This document shows positions 34,837 to 50,200 of a DNA stretch of 64,000 nt, in pieces (positions within the stretch are counted from its first letter, which is position 1; each line of letters starts with the position of its first letter). Below the pieces are notes generated by a model. It had not been told where the DNA came from. It made no database searches and saw only the letters and a program-made list of their open reading frames with translations. A program made the position numbers and the translations under genes. The DNA lies in NCBI GenBank assembly GCA_027627225.1, contig CM051038.1, positions 43,001,348 to 43,065,347 of the forward strand, written 5' to 3'. This DNA is from Congeria kusceri (taxonomy: Eukaryota > Mollusca > Bivalvia > Myida > Dreissenidae).

Positions 34837-36637
34837 TTGTAGTCTGTATTTTATACTAGAAATACCGGACGCATCACTCTAACAGCAGATGAGGTTCTTG
34901 TTGCTGCCTTATTAGTTAAAAAAGTGTTGCCGTAAATTTAGGAGTGTTGTTTGTCTAAAACATTTAAGAATTCGAGATCGCCACTTTTGTTTGTTGGTCC
35001 TATGTTACGACTGCTATTATTTCAGCGTATCAACATGTTTAAAAATCGACATTACTTCTATGGGACAAAACACATTGGAGAGGGTTTTATTGCCACTTAG
35101 GATTAGAAGAAGCGACAAGTAACCTCTCAAACATTCGGAAATGTTGCGTGTGCGGATCTTCATAATGTTCAGCGTTTATTGTTCTCTGCTGAAATAATTG
35201 TATGTTGCGGGTTTGTATCTCTGAACAGAACATTTTATGTTGCCTGAAAGGCTATGCGCTATTTGTCAAAAGTAAATGAATGGAACCGAACGAAAGTTCG
35301 CATATTAAAATACGCATTTTTCGTGCAGGGAAATAAAACTTATGGTATTAAAGACGAAAAGGGAATAACAACCTTATTTAGTGAGTTAAGTTTATATACT
35401 TGTCGAAAATACGATAAGTAAGTAAAGCCTTTATAACAACAATACAGCTTCTTCAATAATACTTTTTTTTCAATAGCATATATGTTGCTGCTAGGAAAAC
35501 ATTACCATCTCCTGGCAAAACATTGTAGCTGATAACATTATTTTAAAGATACAGCGCAACAATTATAATGCTTCCATTCCATTATTGGGCCATGTATATC
35601 AAGTTTGGTTTACTAGTAAGATGAGTAGTCTTTACTACAACCATTATGCTATATAATAACTAACAAATATCTAATGAGCGTATTTTATTATTTGAATTAC
35701 AATGCTTTGTGTTACCTTATTTCCGTGGAAGTCATTGATGCTGTAATAGAGCAATAACTTTGAGACAAGACATCCAGACTGTGCGCAACAAAAACGATAT
35801 CAAAATGTGATAATGCAAGTCATGACCGAACTATATTCTGCACATTCTGGGCAAAGAAAGTCGGTGACGGTCTTATGAACTATTTAAAAACGTTATAAGA
35901 CGTGCAGAAAGAAAATCCTCTACGGCTAATCGTGAATCTGGTAACCGTATGAAATTGTATTGCCGATGTTTTAGGTGATATCCGACAAAGCGGAAATATT
36001 TTTCCGCATCGGGCTTACTTGATGACGTGCTTTAGCTACGTAAAGGTCGTATGGCTTCAGATGACGAAACAGCGATACATGTAGTATAATTACTTCGTTG
36101 TATGTCACATGAATTGCCCGTCGGGCTTATGCAGTGCTGGATATCACATGCCCGGACTACAATACGCAAAATACATTGATTATACTGAGAAAATTTTCAT
36201 GCGGAAAATAGAACTAAGAATTTCAATTTTAAAGTGTGTGTTCAAGTCGTTGGAATGCTTAACTATGTTTGTAACAGATCAGGATCGCTTGATATAACGT
36301 ATAGATACACAAGTACAATTGACACGAGTGCAATTGACAATAAACAATGATTTTATTTGTATAAGGCCTTAATATAGTTTACACGTGATAAGCAATCTTC
36401 TTTAAAATTAAACGAACTTGTTTAATTTTCAATTTCAAGCCTCAACAGAAGCAACACCATCAATTTGTGTAATACATTTGTTTGAACACTGTTACATCAC
36501 TAGTTAGATATATTTCGATATTGATTGCGATTGTCGATGGTATATTATTTTATACTGTTATAAACCAAAGAAAATACAAAACAAACCAATCAGTCATATT
36601 TCATGTCAAAATATGAATCACAGTGCATATACGTTGG

Positions 36638-36846
36638 CGACACTCTGTAAGTGAAAGTAAACTTACGTACGAGCTATCTGCTATATTGCAGGATTAAGTA
36701 CATATGCCATAGCTTATATAAGCACCATTCCTTCGACACTCTGTAAGTGAAAGTAAACTTACGTACGAGCTATCTGCTATATTGCAGGATTAAGTACATA
36801 TGCCATAGCCTATATAAGCACCATTCCTTCGACACTCTTAAGTGCA
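36638..36846 (+). repeat. 96 bp tandem duplication, copy in unit 2
   Basis: Identical in layout to 2102-2310, including the same single T/C difference between the two units. The duplication therefore predates the 34.5 kb duplication. Confidence 0.95.
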
Positions 36847-39800
36847 TGAAATGTATACAACAAATGACTCGTTAAGGTGCTAACCATATGCAAATTACTC
36901 TTAGGCTAGCTTTTTATCCAGTCTTTGCACTCAAATATCAGGGAACTGACTTATTAAACATCGTAGGGCATATTTACATTATGATACAAAATTTTCGAAG
37001 AAGCACAAATGCTATGCACCTAAATCTATGATTACTTTATTTGAGTAATTATGTTAATTGCCTTGGTATCTTTCACATTTCCTTTATTTCAGGAACATAC
37101 TGATCATATGTGTATTTTTTTAAAGTACAAAATTCAGTCGTAACTTAAACTTGTCGTATGATCTTTAATAAGACAGGGCCCAGTTGTTTAACTGTTAACC
37201 TTGTTTCAAGTTAAGTGGTTAACCATGTCAAGCGTTTGTGAGTCTCAATGCATTATTAAAATATGGGAAGATGTTTAACATTTAAGGGAACAAATCCTGG
37301 AAGGTCTTTCATTAGACGTTTCCGTAGGAGTTTCATCATTCCTATTTTTAGGTGCGTTGAACGATGGAACTGCCGTCGTGTATAATAGTCTTCAACAAAC
37401 CGTTTCCAACGGGATAATTTGTTTAGTTTGTGCTGATAAAACACATACGTTAGGTAAGATTAAATTTTTAGAATGTGTTTCCGATTTTGTTCAAACATGT
37501 CCCTGGTGGGAATATCTTAATATCTTGAAATGTAAACAATGTCAATGATCGTTACATCATGTTGACAGGTTTTCATTCAACGTGTTTAGTTGAATCCCTT
37601 GTTGTTGGCAGTAATGGAATCAAAAACGCTTTGCTGAAGAACTCATCCACTACAATGTAAATGTTAAAAGTTTTATGTTTAAAGTTTTTGCACTCACTTT
37701 TGTTGATGTATTTCGTCACGTCAAATAAAATCATCAACAGATACGTGTTGTTATTGGTCGTTTTAAATCTTGACAAATAAGCATTGTTTGACATATATTT
37801 TTGTTCTTCTGAATAATATTAACTAGGACATTCGCTTTTGAAAGAATTTGACAAGATACAAACGTGATCATATTAGTTAACAAAAATGACCAGCTGATGC
37901 TAACAAAATGCCAGTTCTTCACAATGATAGGTTAACAGTCCCCGATGTTCCCTTGCAACTTTTGTTCGTTATTAAGCCGTGATTGCATTTGAATTTATCG
38001 TATTTAGTGTTTTGAATTTTTAAAGGGACCTGTTCACTGATTGGTAAGTTGACAATTTTCAAATTGTTTTGAAATAGATCACAAAAACACAAATGCATTA
38101 TATAAAACCAAGCGAAATCATAATACTGACAAAGAAGTACATTGGAAATATACTGTCAATTGAAATGGATAAAATTATAAAGCGTTAGTAACGCTTTTCG
38201 TCGGCATTTTGGAAAACACGTGTCACTTATATAGCGTTAAAAATTCACTGCTCGGCAGTCAAAATAGCTGAGTGGTTACAGCGACATATTTTGATCGCGG
38301 CGAACATGGTTGTAGTACCGGCAAAGTCAATCTTTTTAAATACTTTTTTCTTTATATTGTATTTGTTTTTGGTCAGCCATACTTCATTAGTTTTAACAGT
38401 TAAGATATTAAGCGACATTTTTTCAAATATACGAAAATCTGTGAACATGTTTCTTTAAACACTTAGACTTACATTCGCTAATGTGCTTAAATATAAATCA
38501 TCTTGCATTATAACAAAAAAAACTTGTATTAGATGTTTTTGCAATTCAAACGTAACTACTGTCATTAATCTGTGGTGTCTGTTTCACACAAAAAATAACC
38601 TTTCCTTGTCAATACCGCAGTGTATTTCAGTTTGGGAAACCTATATTACTGCAGGTCAACATACTACTGTGCAACTGGAGAATGAAACCATACGTATAAC
38701 TTTGTAATACCGCATGATTCAATAAATATCTCAACAATTTGTTTTAAATGACAAATCAGTTGACACTCTAAATGTCACTAAGTGTATTCCTCCTCCAAGA
38801 AGGGTTAGTGAGTGCGTTGAAAGAGGGCACTGTCATGTATAACAGCTGGTGGAAAACTGTTTATGAACACATATGTCAGGTAAGATTAATATTTAGAAGG
38901 TGTTTCTAATTTTATTCAAGCTTATACCCGTTGGGAATAGCTTAATATCTGTAAATGTAAGTAGTTTTAATGATCGTGAAATCGTGCTGTCAAGCTTTCA
39001 TGCAAAGCGTTTAGTTGAATCCCTTGTTTGCAGTAATGGATTTAGTAACAGTTTGCTGACAGAACACATCCACGACAATTTAAATGTTAAACGTGTGATG
39101 TTTAATGTGTTTTCAAGTAACGGACGTTAATGTCTGTTATTGCCTCAAATAAAACTATCGACGGATGCGTGGCTTTATAGGTCGTTTTAATTCTCGAAGA
39201 CGCTTCATTGTTTTGCATATGTTTGTGTTTCTGTTTATTGCTATATTTTAGAAATTTAAAGAAGGGTATTTTCTGGGAAGGTTGGAAATAGACAAAACAA
39301 TTATTACAATTAGGTAGTGCTTCTGAATCTGTTTTTATTCAATGAAAAATTATAGGGCTATCGTTCCTGAGGTCTGTCTCTCCGAGAGCATCCTAAAATA
39401 TGTGTGCATTTTATTCCAAAGGAATTGGTTTTGAAACATCGGCAATATCAAGCATTCGAAAAATGCGCTAATACTTGTTTTTGTTAGCAACGGTAACATC
39501 GTTTTGTCAATAACGTCGCTATGATGGCTATTATGATACAATCGGTGTATTCGAAATGGTTATCCCTTAGCAGAAGCCCAGATAAGGCGTGAACATGCGT
39601 AAATTACGCACAACAAATGAAAGGTACGCAGAAAAAAATAAAATGTGGGTGTACATATACGCAAAAAAAGTATAATTTGTGTGTACATGTATGCAACCTT
39701 TCGTCCCATGCATGCGGACATAAAGTCACATGTAAGTGACTGGAAGACAGAAGGAGATGGAACTTTTGACAGGCGTGCCGACCTGAATGTGCAGTTGATA

Positions 39801-40488
39801 TGTTTTGTAGTTTGCAATAAACGTTCTCAGAATTCTTACTTGATACATAATTGTATTCAAATGATCTTGCTATATTTAAGGATAATTATAATAATGCTCT
39901 GTTGTTGTTGTTGTTTTTTCACATACTGTAATGTTTTGCTCAATATAAAGTTACCACCACCGATCCTACGTAGAGTGTAGATTTACCGCCAGAAGTTCTG
40001 GAGAGAGCGTACATGTACTCCCATTGGCATATTTAAAACAAAATGCAACACATGTGATCAAATCCCTTCGAGCTTTCGGCACTGGAATAGTGTGACAGTC
40101 AATCAACACGGTGCAGTCCAGTTTTAAATGCATGCGAAAATGTGCAAAAAAAGCTGCTATTAACTGTGTTGCACAATCAAAGATATATACAGGTGACTCA
40201 ATGCACGTCGATATTTCCTGATTTGCAATCCTTACATTCATGCTGTTCATTTAAGTATGTAATTATCTTAATATGTGGCATTCATGATTAGAATTATCGC
40301 AGTAAGGCCAAAAAAATAAGGGTCAGTAGGTAGGGATTTTTGTATATTATGTTTTATTTTTTTATGATGGGAGAATGGTTCGTGTTGTACACGGTAACAT
40401 TCTTTTTCAGTCTTTATTACTTTTGGACTAAAACTATGTAGGGTCGGCAGCAAAAGTTAAGGGTTCGTCGGGAGACCAGAAACGGGAC

Positions 40489-40513
40489 TATTTTTTTTTT
40501 GGGGGGGGGGGGG
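40489..40513 (+). repeat. Poly-T/poly-G tract in unit 2, T10G13
   Basis: Counterpart of 5953-5978, shorter in G and carrying an extra A. It causes the first one-base step in the offset between the two macro-repeat copies. Confidence 0.9.
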
Positions 40514-40886
40514 CCTAATATGAAAATAAGCAGAGTATGCTTTATTAAACAAAATCAGTCAGTTTTTTATTAGATTTGGAACATTGTTAAATGGTTCATG
40601 TGATCATGTTCAAAATATTCTATGTACTTGATTGCAATACGAAAGCGTTGTGTTCGTTTGTAATTCTGTAAGATGGCATCTTCTTTATTAATCGACTCAA
40701 TCAATACTTTCTGCATCTCTTAGATAGTCCTGTTCTCAAAATGGTGATGCTAAAAAAAGAATTTTCACTGCAAAGGAATGGTTTTTATAAGTCCCGTGTA
40801 TTTGAGTGTTCCATGACAATTGTTTATAAACGCGGAAATTCATTTGTCCCAGCATTTGTCCCAGCAACAAAACAAAATACAAACTC

Positions 40887-41052
40887 CATATCGATGGTTG
40901 AAAACCAGAAGGTGCCAATTGTTATTGAAATCAATAGCAGCCGGTATCTTCTGGTTTCCAACCCTCGATATATTACAGCCGGTATCTTCTGGTTTCCAAC
41001 CCTCGATATATTACAGCCGGTATCTTCTGGTTTCCAACCCTCGATATATTAC
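40887..41052 (+). repeat. 38 bp tandem repeat, copy in unit 2
   Basis: Same three units plus the inverted partial unit. Here the third unit has T at 41045, matching units one and two, unlike copy 1. Confidence 0.9.
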
Positions 41053-44000
41053 AATCAGTTACTCTTTTGGTGGAATGGCATAAATTGCCAGCACGCATGT
41101 ATTACGTTTTTACAAGCTGCTGTCGAGCAATGTTAGATTCACGTGTTGAGTGTAGGCACGTGTCTAATGGATTCACGTGTTAAGTGTAGGCACGTGTCTA
41201 ATCGATTAACGTGTTAAGTGTAGGCAGGTGTCTAATTGATTCACGTTGTGTCCATTATAGTGACATGTTGACGGTATTTCCCATAAGTGTAGACACATAT
41301 AAACAAGACAGATTCCCATTTTTCTCGTATATATTTGCCAGTAACAAGAATATATTTATGGAATCTTTAAGAAAAACAATATACACAAAACAAAAATATG
41401 TTCGGGATACACGGTTACAGCTGGATTCGACCCCACGCCTAGAACATCACACACTTCAATGCAAATTTCCTATGCTTCCCAACGTTGATCAATGTTGCGC
41501 ATTCGCGTAACAGTACTTCGTGTACATTGCATTCATATCGATTTTACTACGACGACTACTAATTTTCCGCGCCCATGAAAGTGTCACCGATGACCACTGT
41601 TTATATATTAACATTATGTATATTTGTCAGATCTTTATAGACACAGGGACGTCGTTTTGAACAATACTGTAATATAAATTCGTTGCAAATGAACTTTATT
41701 TTGCAGATGTTACCGTCTATTTTCCGTCAGTACTGCATTGCGTTGTTCAAGTGCCGAATGTGACTTTGAATTGAAAACAGCATGCCAGTAATTAACATAT
41801 CTGAACCGTTATACCACACATGTCTTTGAGTGCCCTTAAATAGTCCAGAAGAGAATAACAATAAATGTGTTGTTATTGTTGTAATTGTTGATATCCTTGT
41901 TTTGCTTTTATGGTTTTTGCTGCTGTGCTTGCTGTTGTTTAGCGAAAGTAGCAGTGTTAAATACAGGAATTCTAGAAACATTAACAAACGGAGCTGTTTG
42001 TTGCTGATTTCGATCAGTTAAAGACACAATTTGAGAATGGTTATTTGTCTGAAACAGTAAAGAATTCGATCTCGCCACTAACGTTTGTCCGACCTATGCA
42101 ACATACGTTATTATTTCAAACTATCAACATGATAAAGAATCGACATTATTCCTCGGAGACAAAACACTTTGGAGAGAGTTTTATTGCCACTTAGGACCAG
42201 AAGAAGCGGCAATTAACCTCTCAAACGTTTGCAATGGATCGTTTGTTGTTCTACATCATGCACATCTTTCATTGGTCTCTGCTGTTGTTATTGCATGGTG
42301 CGGGTGTTTGTCTTTGGTCAGAACATTTGTATGTGTCCTGAAAGGTCATGCCCATTTTGTCAGAGGAGAGGTATGTACATAAATATAACTGAACGACAGT
42401 TTGCATGTTAAAACATGCATTGTTCGCATAGGAAAAGCATACTAATAGCACACAAATGTAAAATCGGCCTCATTTAGAGAGGCCAATGTATATATCGAAG
42501 ACGAATATATGATAAAGAAGTTGAACCTTTATTGCAACAACACGGCTTATTTTAGTCTTTACAATAATATCCTGTTGCTAGGCATTAATTAAGACTCGTA
42601 CACTTGTCCACTTAATATACAGTACACGATTTCTTCGGCAAAATCTTATCAGATAATTAAAGTTTAATCTTACACACTCGACAAAAGTAATAACACACCA
42701 AACTGAAATAAATGGAAATTGATGTTTTTTCTTTATTTATAAGAATTTCGGCTTGAAATGTCAGCTATGATTATTTGAGTTATTCATGCATGTGTTCATA
42801 CCAAAATATTGGAAACAATACGAAATAATTTCGTGTTTACAATGGCGCAACTGAAATTCTTAAGTAAGATACCAGTAATTCATTGTGTATTCCTCCGTGG
42901 TCTATTCGGATGTAGTGCCTATTACGAAAGAGTTATTCTCCTCTTCTGGCATAAAAGCCAATTAGGAATCTCATACATGCCTTGTGTGGTTATTTCTAAT
43001 ATCCTATGCGTGTCTGCAACAGACTGGTGCATTTCATTGGAGGCTAACTTGAAAGGTGAACATTTTGGGTGTGTTTACTGTGGTATGGGGCTTTTGTCGA
43101 AATACGACTGCCGAAACCTTGTTTTCTACCGGTGCCTGCATTCAAGTGAGATGCATTTACTTACAAGTGACATGACATATTTTTTTATTGCAAACTTTGA
43201 AAGAAGACGGATTGATCTTTATATTGATACCAGTCTTGCACAATCTGAAATATAAAAAAAATGCTAGAAAAATGCTTGGAAAGTTTTCCGTTTTATAATA
43301 GGACCCTATGGGAATTGGAATTACTGGTATCTAACCTTTAAGAAAACCAGAGACCGGCCCTTTATAGTCCACTTATACATAAAATCCCCATGAAACTGTG
43401 TTATTTTATTGCGTTTAGTACTTTTCAGGAGAATAAATGTGAATAATATCATAACTGCGTTTTGGGGGTATTTCTACTTAGCGGATCGACCTGAAATTTT
43501 GCATGCGTGGTACAAGTAGGTTAATAATGATGTAAAAAAGGGTGTTTTTCATGATAGCATAATTTTGAGTTTTCTTTTAAGAAAACAAGGCACCAGCCCT
43601 TTAGGGTCCACTTATAAATAAAATCCCCTTGAAACTGTGTTATTTTATTGCGTTTAATACTTTTTAGGAGAATAAATGTGAATAATATCATAACTGACAC
43701 GTTTTCTACGATTTTTGAAGCGAAATCTGTTTTTTCGGGTTAAAAAAAGTAAAAAAGTACTGAAACTCGCCTTTTGCAGCTTACAGCACATCGAATCATG
43801 TTATACGCAAATATTACACGTTTAATACTTATTACTGTCCATAGCATTAAAATAAGACTAAATGAACTGGTATTTTGACTGGTTTATGTGATTATGGTGC
43901 GAATTTTAGTTCACGCTCCCCATACAATCAAAGTACTGACGCGCAAGACAGATGGCTTATCATGTGTCATACTCAAATTCGTTTTGGGGGCATTTCTACT

Positions 44001-44099
44001 TAGCGGATCGACCTGAAAATTTGCATTTGTGGTACAAGTAGGTTAATAATGATGTAGAATATTTTTTCATTATAACAAAGTATTGATTTTTATTTATGG

Positions 44100-44539
44100 T
44101 TAGATACCAGTAAATCATTATGTATCCCTCCGTGGTCCATTCGAAAGTAGTGCCTATTACTAAAGAGTTCCTCTTCTCTTCTAGCATAAAAGCCATTTAG
44201 GAATCTCAGACATGCCTTATGTGGCTATTTCTAATATCCTATTGGAGGCTAACTTGAAAGGTAAACTTTTGGGGTGTGTTTACTGTGGTATGGGGCTATT
44301 GTCGAAATATGACGGCCGAAACCTTGTTTTCAACCGGTGCCTGCATTCAAGTGAGATGCATTTACTTAGAAGTAACATGACATATCTTTTTTTATTGCAA
44401 ACTTTGGAACAAGACATATTGATCTTTATATTGATACCAGTCTTGCACAATCTAAAGTAAAGCAAATGCTAGAAAAAGGCTTGGAAAGTTTGCCGTTTTA
44501 TAATGGGACCCTATGGGAATTGGAAATACTGGTATCTAA
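44100..44539. mobile_element. TIR element B, copy in unit 2
   Basis: Same element as 9565-10005 with one G fewer near 44274 and a T-to-A change at 44332. Confidence 0.7.
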
Positions 44540-45892
44540 CATTCTTATTAATAAAGAAAATACAACAATTTCCATTTTTATGAGTAATAACTTTTGTTGA
44601 GTGTAGATAAACCGCATTAATTGAACTTTAAATTTAAACAATATCTGAAGCGAAAAGTTTTTTGTTGTGTTCATGTCGTTTGAAGATGTCTTAAGTCTAT
44701 GTTACTCTCGGAACATGTCGTTTGAAGATGTCTGAAGTCTACGTTACTCTCGGAACATGTCGTTTGGCGATGTCTTAAGTCTACGTTACTCTCGGAAACC
44801 CACGTTCAATATCTTACTATACACACATTAAACGTCAGTTCCCAAGAAACACATAGACCGCGAGATCCCGGTGAAAGGCTGGGCAGTGCCGAGGCGCTGA
44901 CTTCCGGTTTGACTAATGTCCGAACATGTGTGTACCAGTGTGATGTAGTAAGCAATGACGTCATGTTGTGCAGGTCGCCATCTTGTTGAAACTAGCGCGT
45001 GCCAACACTTTTGCTCCATCCAGGATTCCCCAGTAGATTAACTCCAGAAAAATAATGTCATCAAGAAACACTAAAAGAACATCTAGTACTATAACTAAAA
45101 ACTCAAAGATATACTTAGACAACAGCTAACATTTTATCGTTGTGGTTAACTAAAAACAATCATCATTTACAAGCATATACAAAAACAACAACATCTACTA
45201 GCATATAACATTACTGGAAATTTGCAAATCAATAAAACTAAACTCATCTTATGTACATTCTTTTACACGAATGAAATACAGAGTTACTTTTTTCGAAAAA
45301 TGTCTTAGTGTTAAAGAAACAAATCATTTTGGTTTTTAGTGTCGATAGCTTATATCTTATACTTAAACAAACTAAACATAATTACTGCCCAAATTATCCG
45401 ACAAATATAACGAAAACGTTTAAAATACTTGAAACATGTGAGGAAACAGTATTTATCTGGCCTTTTATATTACAGAACAAGTCCAATTGTTAATTAAGGT
45501 GTTGAAACAATATTGAAGACCAGCAGCGGTCACGCGGATTTGTTCGCGCTGGGATTGTCACGTGTCAATATCATGTTGGAACAACCGAGAAAATCATAAC
45601 TGCGAGTGACAAAATATCGACGGGAGGGAATGGGAACTTTGGTCATTTTGGTCAATAGGCGCCTGTCAATGACTTGAATCATTTGGTCCGGTGATGACTG
45701 TCACTCGTACATTTTTATTGTATCAATATATACCTAGCAAATAGCTAAATGTATGCTCTTTATATGACATATGTTTAAAAAATGTGCATTTAATATTTTG
45801 AGAATAATCGAAGCGAAGAAACGTTTTTTTTATTTAAAAAATGTTTTTGGTCATGTTTACATGTTTGCACCACCTAAGCTATGACCGATATT

Positions 45893-46209
45893 CAATCATC
45901 ATCACCTTATCATCATCATAATCATCATCATAATCATCATCTTCTTCTTCTTCTTCCTCATTATCATCATCACTATCATCAAAATCAACATTATCATCAT
46001 CATCATCATCACCATCATCAAAATCATCAAAATCATCATCATCATCATCCTAATCATCATCATCATTTTCAGCATCATCATTTTCATGATATTTATAAAA
46101 TTATATTCATCATTGCATTCATCAGCAAGTTATTCATTTTCCCATTCATCATATTCACATCATGATATTCATCGTCATGATATTCGTCATTATCATCATT
46201 ATCATATTT
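45893..46209. repeat. (TCA)n microsatellite, copy in unit 2
   Basis: Same length as 11359-11675 with one substitution (45957 C against A at 11423). Equal length in a long microsatellite is striking if the two copies have evolved apart. Confidence 0.95.
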
Positions 46210-47216
46210 ACGTTTAGAAAGCAATCTTAGTAGAAACAATAAAAATTTTAATACAATTTAAATGAAACATAATTTATTTTCCTTATGGAAACCAATAAAA
46301 AGATTTCAACTGAGTTTCACTCAATACACTCATTTCTATAGGGTTAGAGATATTTGTGTAAGATAGTGTTACTTATTAACTTGCTATACTTCAATTTCTC
46401 AAAACATCTCTTTACAACCCAAGTATGCCTGAAATACTTCCCCCATAAGATCTGCTTCTTCCGGTGTTTTATTGAGTGTAACTAACGCGACAGACACCTC
46501 ATTTGCCGCTCGACAATAGTCTAAATGACCACTCAATTCTGGCCAATTGATATTTACTGCCTCCCATTACTTCCGAATTAGGATTTATTATAGCAGACAG
46601 CGAGCTGGTGTAAATCAATTGACGAACTTCCCTGGTAATATAAATTTAATTGTACGGAAATATTTATCTTGTCATTTCTATGAATGTTTGTTAAATCAGT
46701 ATCCGGTTGACTTTTTATGTATTCCAACCACATTATTAAAGCTATAAATCACAGTATTTAAGCTATATATGAATAGGTAACATGAACCTTCCATGGATTC
46801 CTGCTAATGTAGCACAAATGAGACAATTTAATGTGTTCAATGCGTAGTTAAAAAAGGGCTAGGTTTGATTTAGAAATTTTGGATATCTATAGGGGAAGAT
46901 TCTGGACAGTTCTTTCTTCCTCTGTCAACGTGATATACCTGTACCTGTGCCTGTTTTAGACTTTTCACAAAACACAATTGAGGCGCGTCGTGGGAAACCC
47001 GGACTTAATGCATGTGGGTATAGTGTCGTCCTGGATTAGCCTGTGCAGTCCGCACGCCTCAATTGTTTTCCCACTATTTGTACACATAAACAGCATCAAC
47101 ATTAAAATATAAATGTATTATTTTATGGACCTAGTAAAATGGACCGTTTAAATTTTGACACCAATAGAATAGTAACCGTATATATTAAGCGGCTGTTTCT
47201 AACGTTACCGAATACC

Positions 47217-47244
47217 ATATATATATATATATATATATATATAT
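47217..47244. repeat. (AT)14 dinucleotide run
   Basis: Counterpart of 12683-12718, four units shorter; it accounts for the eight-base step in the offset between macro-repeat copies. Confidence 0.97.
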
Positions 47245-50200
47245 TGATGGAATCGCTAAGAAAAAATATATACGATGCCAACATTTGTTTTTCGATACAC
47301 AGTTCCGGCAATATTCGAACTCACGTCTCCAAAAGGCGCACTTCAATGAAAACTTTCCCACGCTACGATACCTAGATATAAATAGTGCGCATGTGCATAG
47401 TGGTACTTCATGTGCATTTCATTCATATCGATTTTACTTCTACTACTTATTTTCCCGCGCCTGCGAAATGTGTCACGGCATAAAATAAATAATTTACTGA
47501 TTGTTAATAAATACGAGACTTATGTGTTAAGTAGTCATTTAATAGATACTTCTTAAAATATAATTTCATTTTTGAAAATATTAGACCGTATTAGCCCCTT
47601 TAATAGACCTTTGGAGGTTTTGTCCCTAATTTTTAAGAACACCTCCGAAGTTATTGTTAACGGATTTGTGTGCATTCATAGCCTTGACAAGTACCGCAGA
47701 AGCTTTACCACGTGCGCCTGTGTGTAGATTGGCAGTACATTAGGAGATTACAGCGCGAAACTATTGACTACAGGTATATTAAATCAATTTGCATATGATG
47801 AACGTTTGTGAAACGTTAATTATAATTGATGTTATGTTTAAATCCAAAAACCATAATATGGAAACGTATAATTAGTTTGCTCGCAATAAACGCCTTATAT
47901 GGAAATATACTAAAAAAATAATGTGTCTTTTATGAATAAGCATCAATTGAAATATATAAAAGTATAAATTGTTTCTTACGCGAAACGAGTGTATACAAAT
48001 AATATTTATGCTCTGTTTGGCCATATAGTTTAATAATATAGCAGATATTGTTATTAAATTTGTTATGACAGACGATACTTTCTTGTGACAGCATTATTTC
48101 TTGAGCTGTCAGAATATGTCTAACTCAGAATGTAATGAAAATCTCAGAGAACATTTTTTTATTCCGTGAAAGAAAAACGTCATAAGATGTCGTGTGTTAA
48201 TTGTTAATATTAACTTTGGAAAAATATCAATGACAGCATGTGTTCTCGTCGACAGCTATTGACTGGGGCATTCCAAGGCAAACGCTGGAGCGTATACACT
48301 TCGTTGAAAATTTAAGAATTGAAATTTTTTAAACTTACATACTTATTTAAAATAGAACATGCCTCAACTGGGTAAGGTCATTACAGAACAATATGCATAT
48401 ATGCACAAGTCAAAGGGATAAAAACAATGTTTTACAGTAATTATTCGTGTTAGAAAGGAGAAACTTTGCTCGAAGATGATATTATTTGGGTAATGTATTT
48501 TAAGCTATCGATCTATATATTACAACAAAGGTCGTATGGCTATGGCCTCTAAATTAAATATTTGCCATTCTAGAAAGAAAAAAAATCCGGGGAGCATATC
48601 TCCCGCACCCATCGCACAGCAAATGTGCGTGTCGCAGATTCAGTATCAGGTGCGCCCCTGATTGTTCGTTCAAAGGTAGAAACATATCAAGAACGTGTTA
48701 CTTGGTATCGTTTTGTCATCGCGACTGTTTTCTTTGAATTTGCTTTCCGTCTTGATATGCAAATCGCGTTGTTTTGACGTTTTGTTCAGCAACAATATCC
48801 CCAACTGACAGCGGGCTAGTCGATGTCAGATGTATTTGATATTACTAACCCGTTATGAAATATTGCTACTGACAGCGTTTGCCAATACTAGACGCTGTTG
48901 GGGATTGCTGGTTGATATAAATCGAACAATAACCGTTTTTGACATTGATTTTGTTTCTAGATTGCGTAAAATAAAACAGTAAATGCGTAGTCAATATTAG
49001 CAATATATATCTAGACAAATGCCTACATACTCTACAGTGCGAAAGTTATTGGTGCAGATTGAAAAGCTACTTTCTGAGCTAAATTGGTTTACATTAGTCA
49101 AATTAAAAAAGAAACAATAAGTGTTGCAGAAGGCGACAGTTTATTCTTTAAATGGGTTATGGGTCGTAAAATAAGAATTACAAAATTTAATATCAACTCT
49201 TTTTAATTTTACAATTAGTTAACTTATTACCTATTTGCATACCATGCAATGGTGATGTGTCGGCATTAAGTAACAGTGGCATATGAAAGAAATACAAACA
49301 TGTAAATTATTTGAAATATTCCATTTTTATAAATTTTCATTATTTATTTAGTCAACTTGCGAATTATTTATAGGTTCATAAACAAAGTGACATGTATAAC
49401 AATCAGAAACGGAACTTCATTTGATATAAATCGTAGCTATAGTAACATTTATTATCAATGGGGAAAGAGCATAGTCAAATTAAGGCAATGTTATAAACTG
49501 TGGTAAATACAGCTGTAAACCATATAACGAAGATTATATTTGTTATGCAAAGAAGGACATAATGAAGGCGAATTCAATTTATGGATAGATGTTTATTAAG
49601 ATATGTGTGAGAATTATTTGCTTAGAAAATGTGTATTATATCCTAGAAAAGATTACATCGTAATCTGTACAAAAATGATCACCTTATTCATATATGTAGA
49701 CACGTGCTTTTTCTATTTTTTCAGAACAAGAAAAACACTTTATGTTAAAGATAGCTCAGAAGGGTTGTTTATGTATGCATAATAAATGAATAACATAAAG
49801 CAGAACTGTACAATTCTGTGTTCATTATATTGTTATGTACTAATACAATGCAGAGTATTTATTAAATGAAATTTTTATTATGCAACACAAAGTGAATACA
49901 TGGTAAAATACTATATATGAGTACGTAAGATGGCCTTACGGTAATAAAATAACTGTCATAAGAAATAACTGTCATAAGAAGTCCAATAGTAATTTATTAA
50001 GTACGTGTAAAGACGTTTTCAACAAAATTTATTAACGCATATGTATAACATTTTGTTAATACTTAATTTAGACAGTTTCATTATAACTATCGAAAACGTA
50101 ATTAAAACATTTAAACTACCACGGCATTTAAGGTCTGACTACAACAGTAACCTAACATTGCTTTCACGTAATTAAAGAACACCGTTGCCCAAATGTAATT